Source of the DNA: Clostridia bacterium
GTDB lineage: Bacteria; Bacillota; Clostridia; UMGS1883
Direction of reading: 5' to 3'
NCBI GenBank assembly: GCA_017414645.1
Contig: JAFQLL010000024.1
Span: 1 to 37,420 of the forward strand
DNA length: 37,420 nt
The notes beneath the pieces were generated by a model. The model saw only the letters and a program-made list of their open reading frames with translations, was not told where the DNA came from and did no database searches. Made by a program: the position numbers and the translations under genes. Each line of letters begins with the position of its first letter. Position 1 is the first letter of the stretch. Shown one piece after another: positions 1 through 8,291 of the stretch.

Positions 1-193
1 AGTGTCGGAGACACTTTGTTCCCTTATAGGAAATTGCGTATTTCCTATAAGGCAAAAAATAAATTTGATTTTATTGCCGTGCGAGAATTTCCTCGCAAGA
101 CTCGGAAAACGCTACAAAGGCATTACAAAGTGTTTTCTCCTCTGTTTACTTTAATTGCAACTATCGTCAGAGAGTGTCGGAGACACTTTGTTC
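1..193. repeat. Left-edge structured intergenic element flanked by a 21-bp direct repeat
   Basis: The same 21 bases, a small stem-loop (AGTGTC-GGA-GACACT) followed by TTGTTC, occur at 1-21 and at 173-193, just outside the era stop codon. Between them lie a perfect 13-bp stem (22-34 with 40-52, loop TGCGT) and a 6-bp stem TGCGAG/CTCGCA near 80-98. I see no gene here. The short frame that could be read across it has no ribosome binding site. The layout matches the element at 7741-8018, where a stem-loop is also duplicated around a folded insert. The 12-28 segment resembles the complement of 7833-7848. Confidence 0.6.
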
Positions 194-1093
194 TTATTCT
201 GTTTCTTCCTGATAGCCGAATTCCTTCAAGAGGAAGTTGGAATTGCGCCAGTCCTCCTTAACCTTAACCCAAAGCTCAAGGAAAACCTTTTTGTCTAAAA
301 GCTTTTCAATGTCGCTTCTGGAATAAGAGCCTATGCGCTTTAACATTTCGCCGCCCTTGCCGATGATAATACCCTTATGGCTTGCCTTTTCGCAGAAAAT
401 TACGGCGCCTATTTTTGTTAAGCTGTCGCCTTCCTTCATGTATTCAATTTCAACAGCTGTACCGTGAGGCACCTCTTTGTCAAGAAGGCGGAGCATCTTT
501 TCGCGGATAATTTCAGCGACAATTTCTCTTTCTGTCTGGTCAGTAATCATATCGTCGGGATAGTACATGGGTCCTTCGGGAATAATCTTCTTGATTTCCT
601 CCAATACAGCCTTTATACCATCCTTTTTAAGGGCGGAAATGGGAATAATTGAAGCAAATTCGCCTACAGAGGTAGCATCTGCAATAAGAGAAAGCATGTC
701 CTCCTTGTTTTTAACGGTGTCGGCTTTGTTTATGATGAGAATAACGGGAATGTTTTTATTGAAAAGACCTTCAAGAATTTCCTTTTCATTATTAAGAAGC
801 TTGCCTGTTGCCTCCGTTACAAAAAGCACAGCGTCAACGCCGTCAACAGCATCGGTTACAACCTTGTTCATGTATTCACCCAGCTTTGTTCTGGGTGCAT
901 GTACACCGGGTGTGTCCACAAAAATTATCTGGCTGTCGTCGTCTGTTAAAATGGTAAGAATTTTGTTTCGTGTTGTCTGGGGCTTGTTGGAAACAATGGC
1001 AATTTTCTCGCCTGTAAGAGCGTTTAAAAGTGTGGATTTACCTACGTTAGGTCTGCCTACTATTGTTATAAAGCCTGATTTGAATTTGTTCAT
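194..1093 (-). CDS. era: GTPase Era
   Basis: This is the 299-residue Era GTPase, which binds the 3' end of 16S rRNA and is needed for 30S subunit maturation. The N-terminal G domain shows G1 GRPNVGKS (residues about 13-20), G3 DTPGVH and G4 NKAD. The C-terminal KH domain carries the loop GKGGEMLKRIG and the usual VKVKEDWR segment. Length is normal for the family. An AGGAGA ribosome binding site precedes the ATG. It is the last gene visible in the minus-strand operon that starts at yqfC. In Firmicutes recO often follows; here the window ends at a repeat instead. Confidence 0.97.
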   Translation of the reverse strand: MNKFKSGFITIVGRPNVGKSTLLNALTGEKIAIVSNKPQTTRNKILTILTDDDSQIIFVDTPGVHAPRTKLGEYMNKVVTDAVDGVDAVLFVTEATGKLLNNEKEILEGLFNKNIPVILIINKADTVKNKEDMLSLIADATSVGEFASIIPISALKKDGIKAVLEEIKKIIPEGPMYYPDDMITDQTEREIVAEIIREKMLRLLDKEVPHGTAVEIEYMKEGDSLTKIGAVIFCEKASHKGIIIGKGGEMLKRIGSYSRSDIEKLLDKKVFLELWVKVKEDWRNSNFLLKEFGYQEETE

Positions 1094-1103
1094 GACGTAT
1101 CTC

Positions 1104-1424
1104 CTATATGTTGGTTTCTTTTTTTACTATATCTACTGACTTTGCCATGCTTTCGCGCTGAGCCCGGCTTATGTAGCCTAAGCTTAAAAGCGAATCAAGA
1201 TAAAGGCTTATCTTGTCTGCTTCAAGTGATGCGGTTTTTCTGAGGGTGGAAAGCTCAGCTTTTGCCAGAGTGGGGTTTTTAAGAGAGTAGCAGCTTTCGC
1301 ACATTTTACACAGTGCGTCAAAAAAACGGGAGGAGAGGAGCATTTCTGATTTTTCTGTCTGCAAAAACTGACAGAGATTTGTGCCCTTTTCCAAAAGGTC
1401 AAGGGATAATGATTTTTCGTTCAT
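1104..1424 (-). CDS. Small helical protein, possible divergent four-helix-bundle family member
   Basis: This 106-residue protein has a strong ribosome binding site (AAGGAGG) before its ATG and lies between dgkA and era, so it is very likely translated. The sequence is predicted to be almost all alpha helix. The C-terminal half (about 70-100: SLYLDSLLSLGYIS then a helix) resembles the end of the 23S-rRNA-intervening-sequence/four-helix-bundle family, where a similar ELL..GYI stretch occurs. That resemblance is weak and from memory. Many Firmicutes carry cdd (cytidine deaminase) at this place in the operon; this is not a cytidine deaminase, as it has no HxE or PCxxC motif. Four cysteines (about 18, 39, 42 and 45) are present but form no recognised site. 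Function unknown. Confidence 0.75.
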   Translation of the reverse strand: MNEKSLSLDLLEKGTNLCQFLQTEKSEMLLSSRFFDALCKMCESCYSLKNPTLAKAELSTLRKTASLEADKISLYLDSLLSLGYISRAQRESMAKSVDIVKKETNI

Positions 1425-1438
1425 AGTAGTCCTCCTTG

Positions 1439-1804
1439 TTATTTAAATAAATTTAAACCGTAGGGAACAAAAATGTATAAGCCTATAATTGCCGAGAAAA
1501 GGGCACATATAAGTGCAGCACCTGCGCTTATATCCTTCGCCCTGCCTGCAAGAGGGTGGAAATCGGGCGAGGTGAGGTCAACAAGGCTTTCTATTGCCGA
1601 ATTGACACATTCGGCAAAAAGACAAAGAGCGCAAAGACAATACACAACGCACCTTTCCCACTTAAGAAGCGGAAAAACCAATGAACATATTACAACCAGC
1701 ATTGCCATTATAAGGTCAAAACGGAAATTGCGCTCTGTTGTAATAACTGCTTTTATGCCTTTAACTGCATATTTGAAACTTGAAAAAAAGCTTTTGTTTT
1801 TCAT
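1439..1804 (-). CDS. dgkA: Diacylglycerol kinase family protein (probable undecaprenol kinase)
   Basis: A 121-residue integral membrane kinase of the DagK family. In Gram-positive bacteria this enzyme usually phosphorylates undecaprenol, feeding the lipid carrier of cell-wall synthesis. The family core is clear: the amphipathic start SFKYAVKGIKAV, the ERNFRFD motif at about 24-30, and the catalytic stretch ECVNSAIESLVDL (about 65-77) with the Glu and Asn residues that bind metal-ATP. Three transmembrane helices are visible. The start has GAGGCGAT upstream, and ybeY ends one base before this ATG, so the two are probably translated together. Confidence 0.94.
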   Translation of the reverse strand: MKNKSFFSSFKYAVKGIKAVITTERNFRFDLIMAMLVVICSLVFPLLKWERCVVYCLCALCLFAECVNSAIESLVDLTSPDFHPLAGRAKDISAGAALICALFSAIIGLYIFVPYGLNLFK

Positions 1805-1805
1805 T

Positions 1806-2300
1806 CTATCGCCTCAAATCCATTTTTTCGGCAATTTCCTTTTCTAATGCACGCATAATAACAGCATCCTCTTCTTCAATGTGGTCAAAGCCCATAAGGT
1901 GCAATGCCGAATGAAGGGACAAAAAACCAACCTCACGGATTAAAGAATGACCGTATTCCTCGCTTTGTGCCTGTGCTTTTTCCAAGGAAAGCATTATATC
2001 GCCCAATAAAAGTGTGTCGCCGTCGTAGTCACCTTCGTTCACCAGCGCTTCGCCATCGGGCGAGAACTCAATAATGGGGAAGGATAATACATCCGTTTCA
2101 CGGTCGATGTTGCGATAGATAGAATTAATTTCCCGTATCTTTTCGTTGTCGGTGATGGTAACGCTCACCTGGGTAGACACATCGGCCCATTCAAGGGTAT
2201 CAAGGGTGGTTTCCACCGCTTTTTTTATTACAGCTTCAAGCTCCTCGGTAAAGGGAAGCTTGTCCTGTTCGTTTTCAAAAATAAAATCAACTATTGCCAT
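1806..2300 (-). CDS. ybeY: Endoribonuclease YbeY
   Basis: YbeY is a zinc-dependent endoribonuclease acting in 16S rRNA 3'-end maturation and ribosome quality control. The signature HSALHLMGFDH near the C terminus supplies the H-x3-H-x5-H zinc site. The longer frame extends upstream into the preceding gene, but I place the start at the ATG giving MAIVDFIFENEQ. It has AAAAAGGATTG just upstream, lies four bases after the HD hydrolase stop, and gives 164 residues, normal for the family. It works alongside era, also in this operon. Confidence 0.95.
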   Translation of the reverse strand: MAIVDFIFENEQDKLPFTEELEAVIKKAVETTLDTLEWADVSTQVSVTITDNEKIREINSIYRNIDRETDVLSFPIIEFSPDGEALVNEGDYDGDTLLLGDIMLSLEKAQAQSEEYGHSLIREVGFLSLHSALHLMGFDHIEEEDAVIMRALEKEIAEKMDLRR

Positions 2301-2304
2301 AAAA

Positions 2305-4332
2305 TCAATCCTTTTTCTCGTTCTGAGGGTAGAGAATGCGCTTGTGGAAATACTGGTCAAGGGTTGTTACAAAGGCTTCCTTTACCTTTTCAAGGTCTGA
2401 GAAGGTAAGGTTGGTGCCTGAAAGCTGTCCCTCGGCTATTCTTCCCGAAACAATATTGTCAACAACCTTTTGTGCATCAACATCGCCCTTTTCGCGCATT
2501 GCTCTTACAGCCGCCTCACATGCATCTGCAAGCATTATGATGGTTGCCTCTTTACTTTGAGGTACGGGTCCTTCGTAGGTGAAAAGTGAAGCATCAACGT
2601 CAGGATTTTCACTTTTTGCCTTGTAAAGGAAGTAGGAGGTGGTTGTTGTTCCGTGGTGCTGAGCAATAATGTCTTTAACAGCTGTTGGCAGATGGTGCTG
2701 TGAAGCAAGCCTTACCCCATCGGTTACATGCTTTAAAAGTATTTGCGCACTTTCTTCATAGGGAAGAAGGTCGTGGGGGTTATCTGTGCCAAATTGGTTT
2801 TCTTTAAAATACATTGGGTTTTCCATTTTGCCTATGTCGTGATAATATGCACCCACACGTGCTAAAAGAGCATTTGCACCTATTGCTGTAGCCGCTGCGT
2901 CTGCCATGTTGGCAACAGTTAAGGAATGGTGGTAGGAGCCGGGCGCCTTCATGAGCATTTTCTTTAACAGCTTATGCTCGGGGTTAGAAAGCTCGCCAAG
3001 CTTCATGGGCGTTATAACGTCAAATATTGCTTCCCAGAAGGGAATTGTGCCGATTGTGAGAATGCCTCCGAAGAAGCCTCCGAGGAAAGCATAAGCAAAA
3101 ACTGCCAGAACCTCAACAATGCTTTTCGAGGTGTCAATTACAATTGAGCTGTAGGTGATTGCATATGCCAGAGAAGAAAGCGCCGTTGCGCTTAAAAGAT
3201 GTGTTCTGCGGCGTACTCCGGAAAAGATGTATGCTGTTGCCGAGCCTGCCAGAATGAGGGCAAGGGCAACTGAAAAATCGTTGGTCTGTATGCCTGCCAG
3301 CACAGAAATAATCACATTTACAACCACAGAGAGGTTACTGCCAAGTAACAATGCCACCAATGCAGGAATGAGCGACAAGGGCAGAATGTGAATAATATTT
3401 TCGCTGTTTTTGATGCCGAACAAAATGATAAAGCTGCCGGCAATGGTCAGAATGGAGCAGATTATAGTTACTATACAAGCCGTAGCGGAAACCTCTTTTT
3501 TGCCTAAGGTCATGTAATAAAGTATGGCAAGCCCCATGGCAAGCAAAAGCAGGGAAATTACGCTAATGGTGTGGAAAACGTCAATTTGTATTGCACCTTT
3601 AACAAAACCAAGCTCCTTAAGCATTGCAAGCTGTGCCTCGGTAATAATTTCGCCGCGGCGTGCAATTACCTGGTTTTTCATGTATGTAACGTTGGAAATG
3701 GCATTAGAAGCCTCTTCCTTCTGTCGAAGTGTTTCTTCGGCACTGTAGGTTTTGTTTACACTTATTGCGCCCTGACAAAGCTCCTTTGCAATAAGCAGAA
3801 CCGAAGAGTTTGTGTTGCCTAAAGCAGAAAAAGCTTTTTCAAAAGCGGCAACGCCTTCGTTTTTATCTGTTATACCCTCGGTCATTATGGTGCTGAGAAG
3901 AACAGGGGTGTTTTCTGCAATAAAGTCAAAATCAGCATCTGAAATTTCAAGAGCAGCAGTGTAAGCTCTTAATGAAAGATAGGTTAAGTTTTCAATAACT
4001 GTGTTTTCTATGGGTGCGGTGGACTCTTCCGTGGGCTCTTCACGCTCACTTCGTATAATGGTAAGAACCTTTGTAACACGGTCAACTGCGCTGTCAACTG
4101 CACCGAAATCTGTTACATAAGCATCGGCAATTCCTGCTGCAGCCGCAGCCTTTCTTGACTGTGTGGTAACTGTGTCGGTAATTGTTCTTGTTGCATATAT
4201 GTCCTCGGGGCATACGCTGCCTACGGATATATCGTACTGTGTTGATAAGCCCGAGGCAATTACTGTGCCCACAAGTGCCGCAAAGGTAAGCACAATCATA
4301 AAAACACACAGAATTCTCTGTCGTAGTGTCAT
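2305..4332 (-). CDS. pgpH: Membrane HD-domain phosphohydrolase, 7TMR-HD (PgpH/YqfF type)
   Basis: A 675-residue membrane protein of the PgpH/YqfF family, whose studied members hydrolyse the second messenger cyclic di-AMP. It has an N-terminal transmembrane helix (about 10-28), an extracytoplasmic domain to about 250, then seven helices (about 255-450) and a cytoplasmic HD domain. The HD motifs include HHSLTVANMADA, AYYHDIGKMENP and QHHGTTTTSYF, so the metal site looks complete. The start has AAAGGAG eight bases upstream. It sits between phoH and ybeY, the usual Firmicutes order. The cyclic di-AMP role is known for the family and not shown by this sequence alone. Confidence 0.93.
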   Translation of the reverse strand: MTLRQRILCVFMIVLTFAALVGTVIASGLSTQYDISVGSVCPEDIYATRTITDTVTTQSRKAAAAAGIADAYVTDFGAVDSAVDRVTKVLTIIRSEREEPTEESTAPIENTVIENLTYLSLRAYTAALEISDADFDFIAENTPVLLSTIMTEGITDKNEGVAAFEKAFSALGNTNSSVLLIAKELCQGAISVNKTYSAEETLRQKEEASNAISNVTYMKNQVIARRGEIITEAQLAMLKELGFVKGAIQIDVFHTISVISLLLLAMGLAILYYMTLGKKEVSATACIVTIICSILTIAGSFIILFGIKNSENIIHILPLSLIPALVALLLGSNLSVVVNVIISVLAGIQTNDFSVALALILAGSATAYIFSGVRRRTHLLSATALSSLAYAITYSSIVIDTSKSIVEVLAVFAYAFLGGFFGGILTIGTIPFWEAIFDVITPMKLGELSNPEHKLLKKMLMKAPGSYHHSLTVANMADAAATAIGANALLARVGAYYHDIGKMENPMYFKENQFGTDNPHDLLPYEESAQILLKHVTDGVRLASQHHLPTAVKDIIAQHHGTTTTSYFLYKAKSENPDVDASLFTYEGPVPQSKEATIIMLADACEAAVRAMREKGDVDAQKVVDNIVSGRIAEGQLSGTNLTFSDLEKVKEAFVTTLDQYFHKRILYPQNEKKD

Positions 4333-4345
4333 ATGTCAATCTCCT

Positions 4346-5305
4346 TTAGCGTGAGTTTCTTCTTGCTTCGTATTTTTCATATGCCGCAATTATCTTCTGA
4401 ACGAGGGGATGACGTACAATGTCAGAAGCGGAAAGGTGGCATATTGCCAAGGATTCAATGTCGCGGAGAATTTTAACGGCCTCTTTAAGACCGCTTCGTT
4501 TTCCGTCGGGAAGGTCAATCTGTGTAACGTCGCCCGTTATTACACATCGTGAGCCGAAGCCGATACGTGTTAAAAACATTTTCATCTGCTCGGGTGTGGT
4601 GTTCTGGGCTTCGTCAAGAATTATGAAGGCGTCGTCAAGTGTTCTGCCTCGCATGTATGCAAGGGGAGCAACCTCGATTGAACCGCGTTCAACATACTTC
4701 TGATAGTTTTCAAAGCCCAGCATGTCGGCAAGGGCATCGTAAAGGGGACGAAGGTACGGGTCGACCTTCATCTGTAAATCGCCGGGCAAAAAGCCCAGCT
4801 TTTCGCCTGCTTCAACGGCAGGGCGTGTAAGGATAATGCGCGACACCTCTTTCTTGCGGAAGGCATCTACAGCCATTGCTACTGCAAGGTAGGTTTTACC
4901 TGTGCCTGCAGGGCCTATGGCAATAACCACGGTGTTGTTCTTTATTTTGTCAACATACGCCTGCTGACCCTTTGTTTTGCACTTTACGGGTCTGCCCTTT
5001 GCACTTATGCAGATAGTGTCGGCGCTTTTTGCGTAGTCGGGACTTAAGCCTGCCTGTGCCATGTCGATTGCATAGCGTACAGCCTGCTCGGTAACCTCTT
5101 CGTCGTTACGGTGCAGGGCAAAAAGGTTTTCGAAAACATTGGCAGCTCTTTCGCAGCTTTCGTCTTCGCCCACAATCTTTATAATTTCACCTCTGTTTGT
5201 TATTTTTACGTTGAAAGCCTTCTCCATAAGCTTTATGTTAAAGTCAAAGCTTCCAAAAACCGCAATTGTTTCGTCAATTGTCTGTGCCTGAATAATTTTC
5301 TCCAA
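4346..5305 (-). CDS. phoH: PhoH-like ATPase (YbeZ family)
   Basis: A 319-residue PhoH/YbeZ ATPase, commonly paired with YbeY and thought to act in RNA metabolism. Walker A is GPAGTGKT (about 134-141), Walker B is DDAFIILDEAQN, and the N terminus has the KH-like fold typical of the family. The start is a TTG inside the end of yqfD, preceded by GCGGAGG with seven bases of spacing. The genes therefore overlap by 32 bases in different frames, which suggests translational coupling. No in-frame ATG upstream offers a better start. Confidence 0.94.
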   Translation of the reverse strand: MEKIIQAQTIDETIAVFGSFDFNIKLMEKAFNVKITNRGEIIKIVGEDESCERAANVFENLFALHRNDEEVTEQAVRYAIDMAQAGLSPDYAKSADTICISAKGRPVKCKTKGQQAYVDKIKNNTVVIAIGPAGTGKTYLAVAMAVDAFRKKEVSRIILTRPAVEAGEKLGFLPGDLQMKVDPYLRPLYDALADMLGFENYQKYVERGSIEVAPLAYMRGRTLDDAFIILDEAQNTTPEQMKMFLTRIGFGSRCVITGDVTQIDLPDGKRSGLKEAVKILRDIESLAICHLSASDIVRHPLVQKIIAAYEKYEARRNSR

Positions 5306-6458
5306 AATTCATCCTCCGCTCTTTGGCGATGGGCTCCTCGCACAATGCACGCATTGTAAGAAAAACACTATCGCCGTTGTCATTTATAAAAGACTCGCTG
5401 TAAACAATGGGAAATCCTTTTTCCGATAGCTCCTTAATAAATTCAGCCTCGTGCTGTTTTTGCAAGTGGTCAAGGTTGTTTTCCTCATATGTAACCAAAA
5501 CCTCGTGATACTCTGTTTTTCTGAAAGTTACCCCAAAGGGTACAAAAGTCCTATTATTCTCTATAATATCATAATTATCATACAAAATGCTACTGTTTAT
5601 GTAAAGTTTTAACGGAAATTTTTTAAAATTTATTGATAAATGTTCAATTTTATTGCCTGTAGGTGTGCGGATTTCGTTTTTTCGGGGAATTGTAACACAT
5701 TTTTCCTCCCACACATTGCCGTAAACCTCGCCCGAAGCATGAATGTGCTTTTCATTTTCACTGTCTGATGGCATTACACCCTCGATCAGCATTTGTCCTT
5801 TTAGTACAGTATCGCCTACAGAAACCTTTGCAATACCGTTTGTGGGAATGATTTTTGTTATAACAGCATCATGAGAGGAATAAACGTTATAAAAATCATC
5901 CTCGTTAAAAATTTCGGGAGCCACAGCCCGGGGCGCAAATTTTACAATGGCGCTTGCGCCTCTTATGTCGACCCACAGCCACATAAGGTGGGGGTTATCT
6001 ATAAGAAGCTGGTTTTTCACATTCCCCTGGTCAATTGCCATCTTTAAGGCGCCTCTTTTAACACCGAGCTTTTCAAGCTCCTTTAAGATAACGGCTTCCT
6101 CTTCCCGTGTTGCATTAACAATATTTACATGCCATATAAACTGTGTTGACAAAAACAGCAGAAGAAAAACAACCAAAGGTCCTGTAAGAGCGATAATGCG
6201 GGCTTTACGCTTTGAAAAAAGTATTGGCAGTCCGCTTTGGTGAAGTATATGCAATGAGTCTTCCAGCTCACTTTCGGAAAAAAGCAGCCTGCTTCCCTTA
6301 AGGCTTACGGTAAATTCAATGCGGTCGGGAGCGGTACGAACTATGTCGTGTATGAAAATGTTTTTGCCTGTGGCAATGTTTATTATCCTTTCGCAGAAGG
6401 CGCCTCTTGCCTCTATTCTGCAGGCGCCGAAAATAAAATCTATAAGCTTAAGCTTCAT
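5274..6458 (-). CDS. yqfD: Sporulation protein YqfD
   Basis: This 394-residue protein matches the YqfD sporulation family: a roughly 90-residue cytoplasmic N-terminal region, one strong transmembrane helix (about 95-113), and a large domain on the other side of the membrane. YqfD belongs to the sporulation regulon in Bacillus and has been linked to SpoIVA/engulfment-stage development, but no biochemical activity is firmly assigned. It follows yqfC by 11 bases, and its start has AAGGAGTGG. The pair yqfC-yqfD at the head of this operon is good evidence that the organism is an endospore former. Confidence 0.92.
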   Translation of the reverse strand: MKLKLIDFIFGACRIEARGAFCERIINIATGKNIFIHDIVRTAPDRIEFTVSLKGSRLLFSESELEDSLHILHQSGLPILFSKRKARIIALTGPLVVFLLLFLSTQFIWHVNIVNATREEEAVILKELEKLGVKRGALKMAIDQGNVKNQLLIDNPHLMWLWVDIRGASAIVKFAPRAVAPEIFNEDDFYNVYSSHDAVITKIIPTNGIAKVSVGDTVLKGQMLIEGVMPSDSENEKHIHASGEVYGNVWEEKCVTIPRKNEIRTPTGNKIEHLSINFKKFPLKLYINSSILYDNYDIIENNRTFVPFGVTFRKTEYHEVLVTYEENNLDHLQKQHEAEFIKELSEKGFPIVYSESFINDNGDSVFLTMRALCEEPIAKERRMNFGENYSGTDN

Positions 6459-6469
6459 AAAACCACTCC

Positions 6470-6754
6470 TTACTCAAAGCTCAGGTTGCGTATTTCGCCC
6501 TTTACCGATATGCTTTCGTCGCTCATAAAGGCAAGATGCAGCTTTATTCCGTCAATGCGCACGATTCCGTCGCTTGTGTTTACCCTTACAGTGTCGGGCG
6601 AAAAATCCAGAAGGGATTTGAAGTTGTCAATTTCCAATGCGGCTGTGCCGTAAAGTGTTATGTTTGGGAGGTTCCCTAAGGTGCCTGTGGCAAAATCGAG
6701 TATGCCTTCGGCTTTGGAAAGCACGCCCCTTTTTTGCTTTTTGTTTTCCTTCAT
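6470..6754 (-). CDS. yqfC: Sporulation protein YqfC
   Basis: A 94-residue YabP/YqfC family protein with no membrane segment. Its beta-rich core contains LPNITLYGTAALEIDNFKSL (about 29-48), the most recognisable family stretch. YqfC is made in the mother cell during sporulation in Bacillus and its role is undefined. It is the first gene of the minus-strand operon ending in era; AAAGGATGAT precedes the ATG. Only 64 bases separate it from the divergent ylbJ-like gene. I could not identify a convincing sporulation sigma factor promoter in that gap. Confidence 0.92.
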   Translation of the reverse strand: MKENKKQKRGVLSKAEGILDFATGTLGNLPNITLYGTAALEIDNFKSLLDFSPDTVRVNTSDGIVRIDGIKLHLAFMSDESISVKGEIRNLSFE

Positions 6755-6818
6755 AAAATCATCCTTTCGGTATGAGCAAATAAACTATACATATATTTAT
6801 TACAGGAGGAGACGGATT

Positions 6819-7754
6819 ATGTTTGTTGCAGTTTTGTTTATTCTTATTCTTTTTCCCTATGAGGCACAACAGGGGGCGATGGAGGGGCTTAAGGTTGCCT
6901 TTGAAACTGTAACGGTGGCCATTTTGCCCTTTGCGGTTGTGTCGGGGGCACTTGTCTACACCGGTTTTCCGAAAGTGCTGGGGAATTTATGTGCCCCGCT
7001 TTTTAACAGGCTGCACCTTCACCCTTATGGTGCTACCGCCTTTATCATGGGGCTTCTTGGGGGTTATCCCACAGGGTGTAAATTAGGGTGTGAAATGTAT
7101 GGCGAAGGGTTAATCAATAAAGAGGAGTGCGAAAAAATAATTGCCTATACTAACAACGGAGGGCTTGTTTTTGCGCTGAATGTGTGCGGAGGTGCAATGT
7201 TTGAAAGCAAAGAAGCAGGCGTAGTAATTTTTGCTTCGGCTGCTGTAGGGGCGTTTATAACAGGGCTTTTTATGTCAAGAGGCAATTACAGCATAAATGT
7301 AGCAGAAAGCAAAAAACTGCCAACCTTTACAGCCTTGGGTAAAAGCCTTGGTGCAGGTGGCAGCATTATTTTGAATATTGCAGCATCGTTCATTGTTTTC
7401 TATGCTGTTGCAAACGCCCTGGGGCTTCACAGAGTGCCGTTTATAGAGGGCATTTTTGAAATGACAAAGGGGGTAGCATACGCCGCGAAAATAAAAAGCG
7501 TTCCCATGGGCGCATTCTTTTTTTCGTTGGGCGGGGCAGGCGTTTTTGCCCAATGTGCAGCCATATGCAGCGAATATAGCCTGAGCCTTAAAAAATATGT
7601 TGCAGGCAAGCTTTTGCAGGCGGTAATTGCCTTCGCTCTGGCATATTTAATTTGCAACCGCCCTTATTTTGGCAAGGACATTCTGCTGTTTTCCCTTTTT
7701 GCACTTTTGGCAGTTGTATTTTCCACAAAGGCAATAAAAAAGCTCTGCACATAA
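6819..7754 (+). CDS. ylbJ: YlbJ-like sporulation integral membrane protein
   Basis: A 311-residue polytopic membrane protein resembling YlbJ, a nucleoside-recognition (GATE) domain protein required for sporulation in Bacillus. Conserved family stretches are visible: FAVVSGALVYTGFPKVLG, the glycine-rich GLLGGYPTGCKLG and YTNNGGLVFALNVCGG. The frame extends further upstream, across yqfC, but the ATG at 6819 follows a perfect AGGAGG and gives the normal N-terminal membrane helix. The stop codon lies inside the first copy of the stem-loop at 7741-7764, so terminator and coding end overlap. Divergent placement beside yqfC suggests shared sporulation control. YtvI-like or SpmA-like assignment is less likely. 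Confidence 0.86.
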   Translation: MFVAVLFILILFPYEAQQGAMEGLKVAFETVTVAILPFAVVSGALVYTGFPKVLGNLCAPLFNRLHLHPYGATAFIMGLLGGYPTGCKLGCEMYGEGLINKEECEKIIAYTNNGGLVFALNVCGGAMFESKEAGVVIFASAAVGAFITGLFMSRGNYSINVAESKKLPTFTALGKSLGAGGSIILNIAASFIVFYAVANALGLHRVPFIEGIFEMTKGVAYAAKIKSVPMGAFFFSLGGAGVFAQCAAICSEYSLSLKKYVAGKLLQAVIAFALAYLICNRPYFGKDILLFSLFALLAVVFSTKAIKKLCT

Positions 7755-8018
7755 GTGCAGAGCTGAGCGTGTCGAAAAAGTCGACACGCGACAAAAAATC
7801 TTGCCGAGGACAATATTTTTTGTCAATGTTTTTATAGGGAACAAAGTGCCAATTTCTCGTGCAAGAGGCTTGCGAGCCTCCTAAAATCGGCACTTTCGGA
7901 GGGGCGATACGATAGCCCCTCCTATTTTGTTCGGGGAACCTTCTTCCCCGAGCCCCTCGCGATTGTGCGAAATTTCAGGTTTATCGACAGTCTGAGCTCT
8001 GCACATAAGTGCAGAGCT
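7741..8018. repeat. Duplicated terminator stem flanking a 230-bp folded element
   Basis: A 24-base palindrome (arms built on AGCTCTGCAC) occurs at 7741-7764 and, identical, at 7995-8018. The first copy has the A-run on its left (end of ylbJ) and the second has the T-run on its right, as if one intrinsic terminator was opened and its stem duplicated. The 230 bases between form a chain of stems: 7767-7775/7781-7789, 7790-7799/7815-7824, 7843-7850/7889-7896 enclosing 7865-7870/7875-7880, 7898-7905/7915-7922 and 7931-7938/7944-7951. No coding sequence is supported. It could be a small non-autonomous mobile element or a structured RNA. Confidence 0.7.
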
Positions 8019-8026
8019 TTTAAAAA

Positions 8027-8230
8027 TTATTTGCTTTCTAAGAAATCGTTAATTTTCTGTACAAGCTCGTCGGGGTCAACACCGTGAACCAAAGCTGCCT
8101 GCTCCAGACTTTCACCGCTTGCAGAGGGGCAACCTAAGCAATGCATACCAATTTCAAAAAAGATAGGAGCTGTTTCGGGATCAATTCTCAAAACGTCCAT
8201 GATGATTGTATCCTTAGTTACCTGTGCCAT
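8027..8230 (-). CDS. DUF1858 domain protein (redox-disulfide type)
   Basis: A 67-residue protein of the DUF1858 family, sometimes called the hybrid-cluster-protein-associated redox disulfide domain. It shows the expected order: [20 protein letters not shown], then GMHCLGCP (CxxC at about 31-34) and the helical tail [17 protein letters not shown]. The paired cysteines are thought to be a redox or metal site, but the cellular role is unknown. The start has GGAGGTG upstream. It lies 61 bases downstream of the HAD gene on the same strand and may be cotranscribed with it, though the gap leaves room for its own promoter. Confidence 0.9.
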   Translation of the reverse strand: MAQVTKDTIIMDVLRIDPETAPIFFEIGMHCLGCPSASGESLEQAALVHGVDPDELVQKINDFLESK

Positions 8231-8291
8231 AATAACACCTCCGTGTAAAATAATATATTTGAGAACATTATATTCATTATCCCCAAAAAAG

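Noticed and set aside
567..1139. 190-residue plus-strand frame inside era
   Set aside because: Antisense to a fully conserved era gene; low-complexity serine/leucine translation.
7765..7994. Group II intron fragment or tRNA-like RNA
   Set aside because: No domain V (AGC...GUU-type) hairpin or cloverleaf is visible, only a chain of simple stems.
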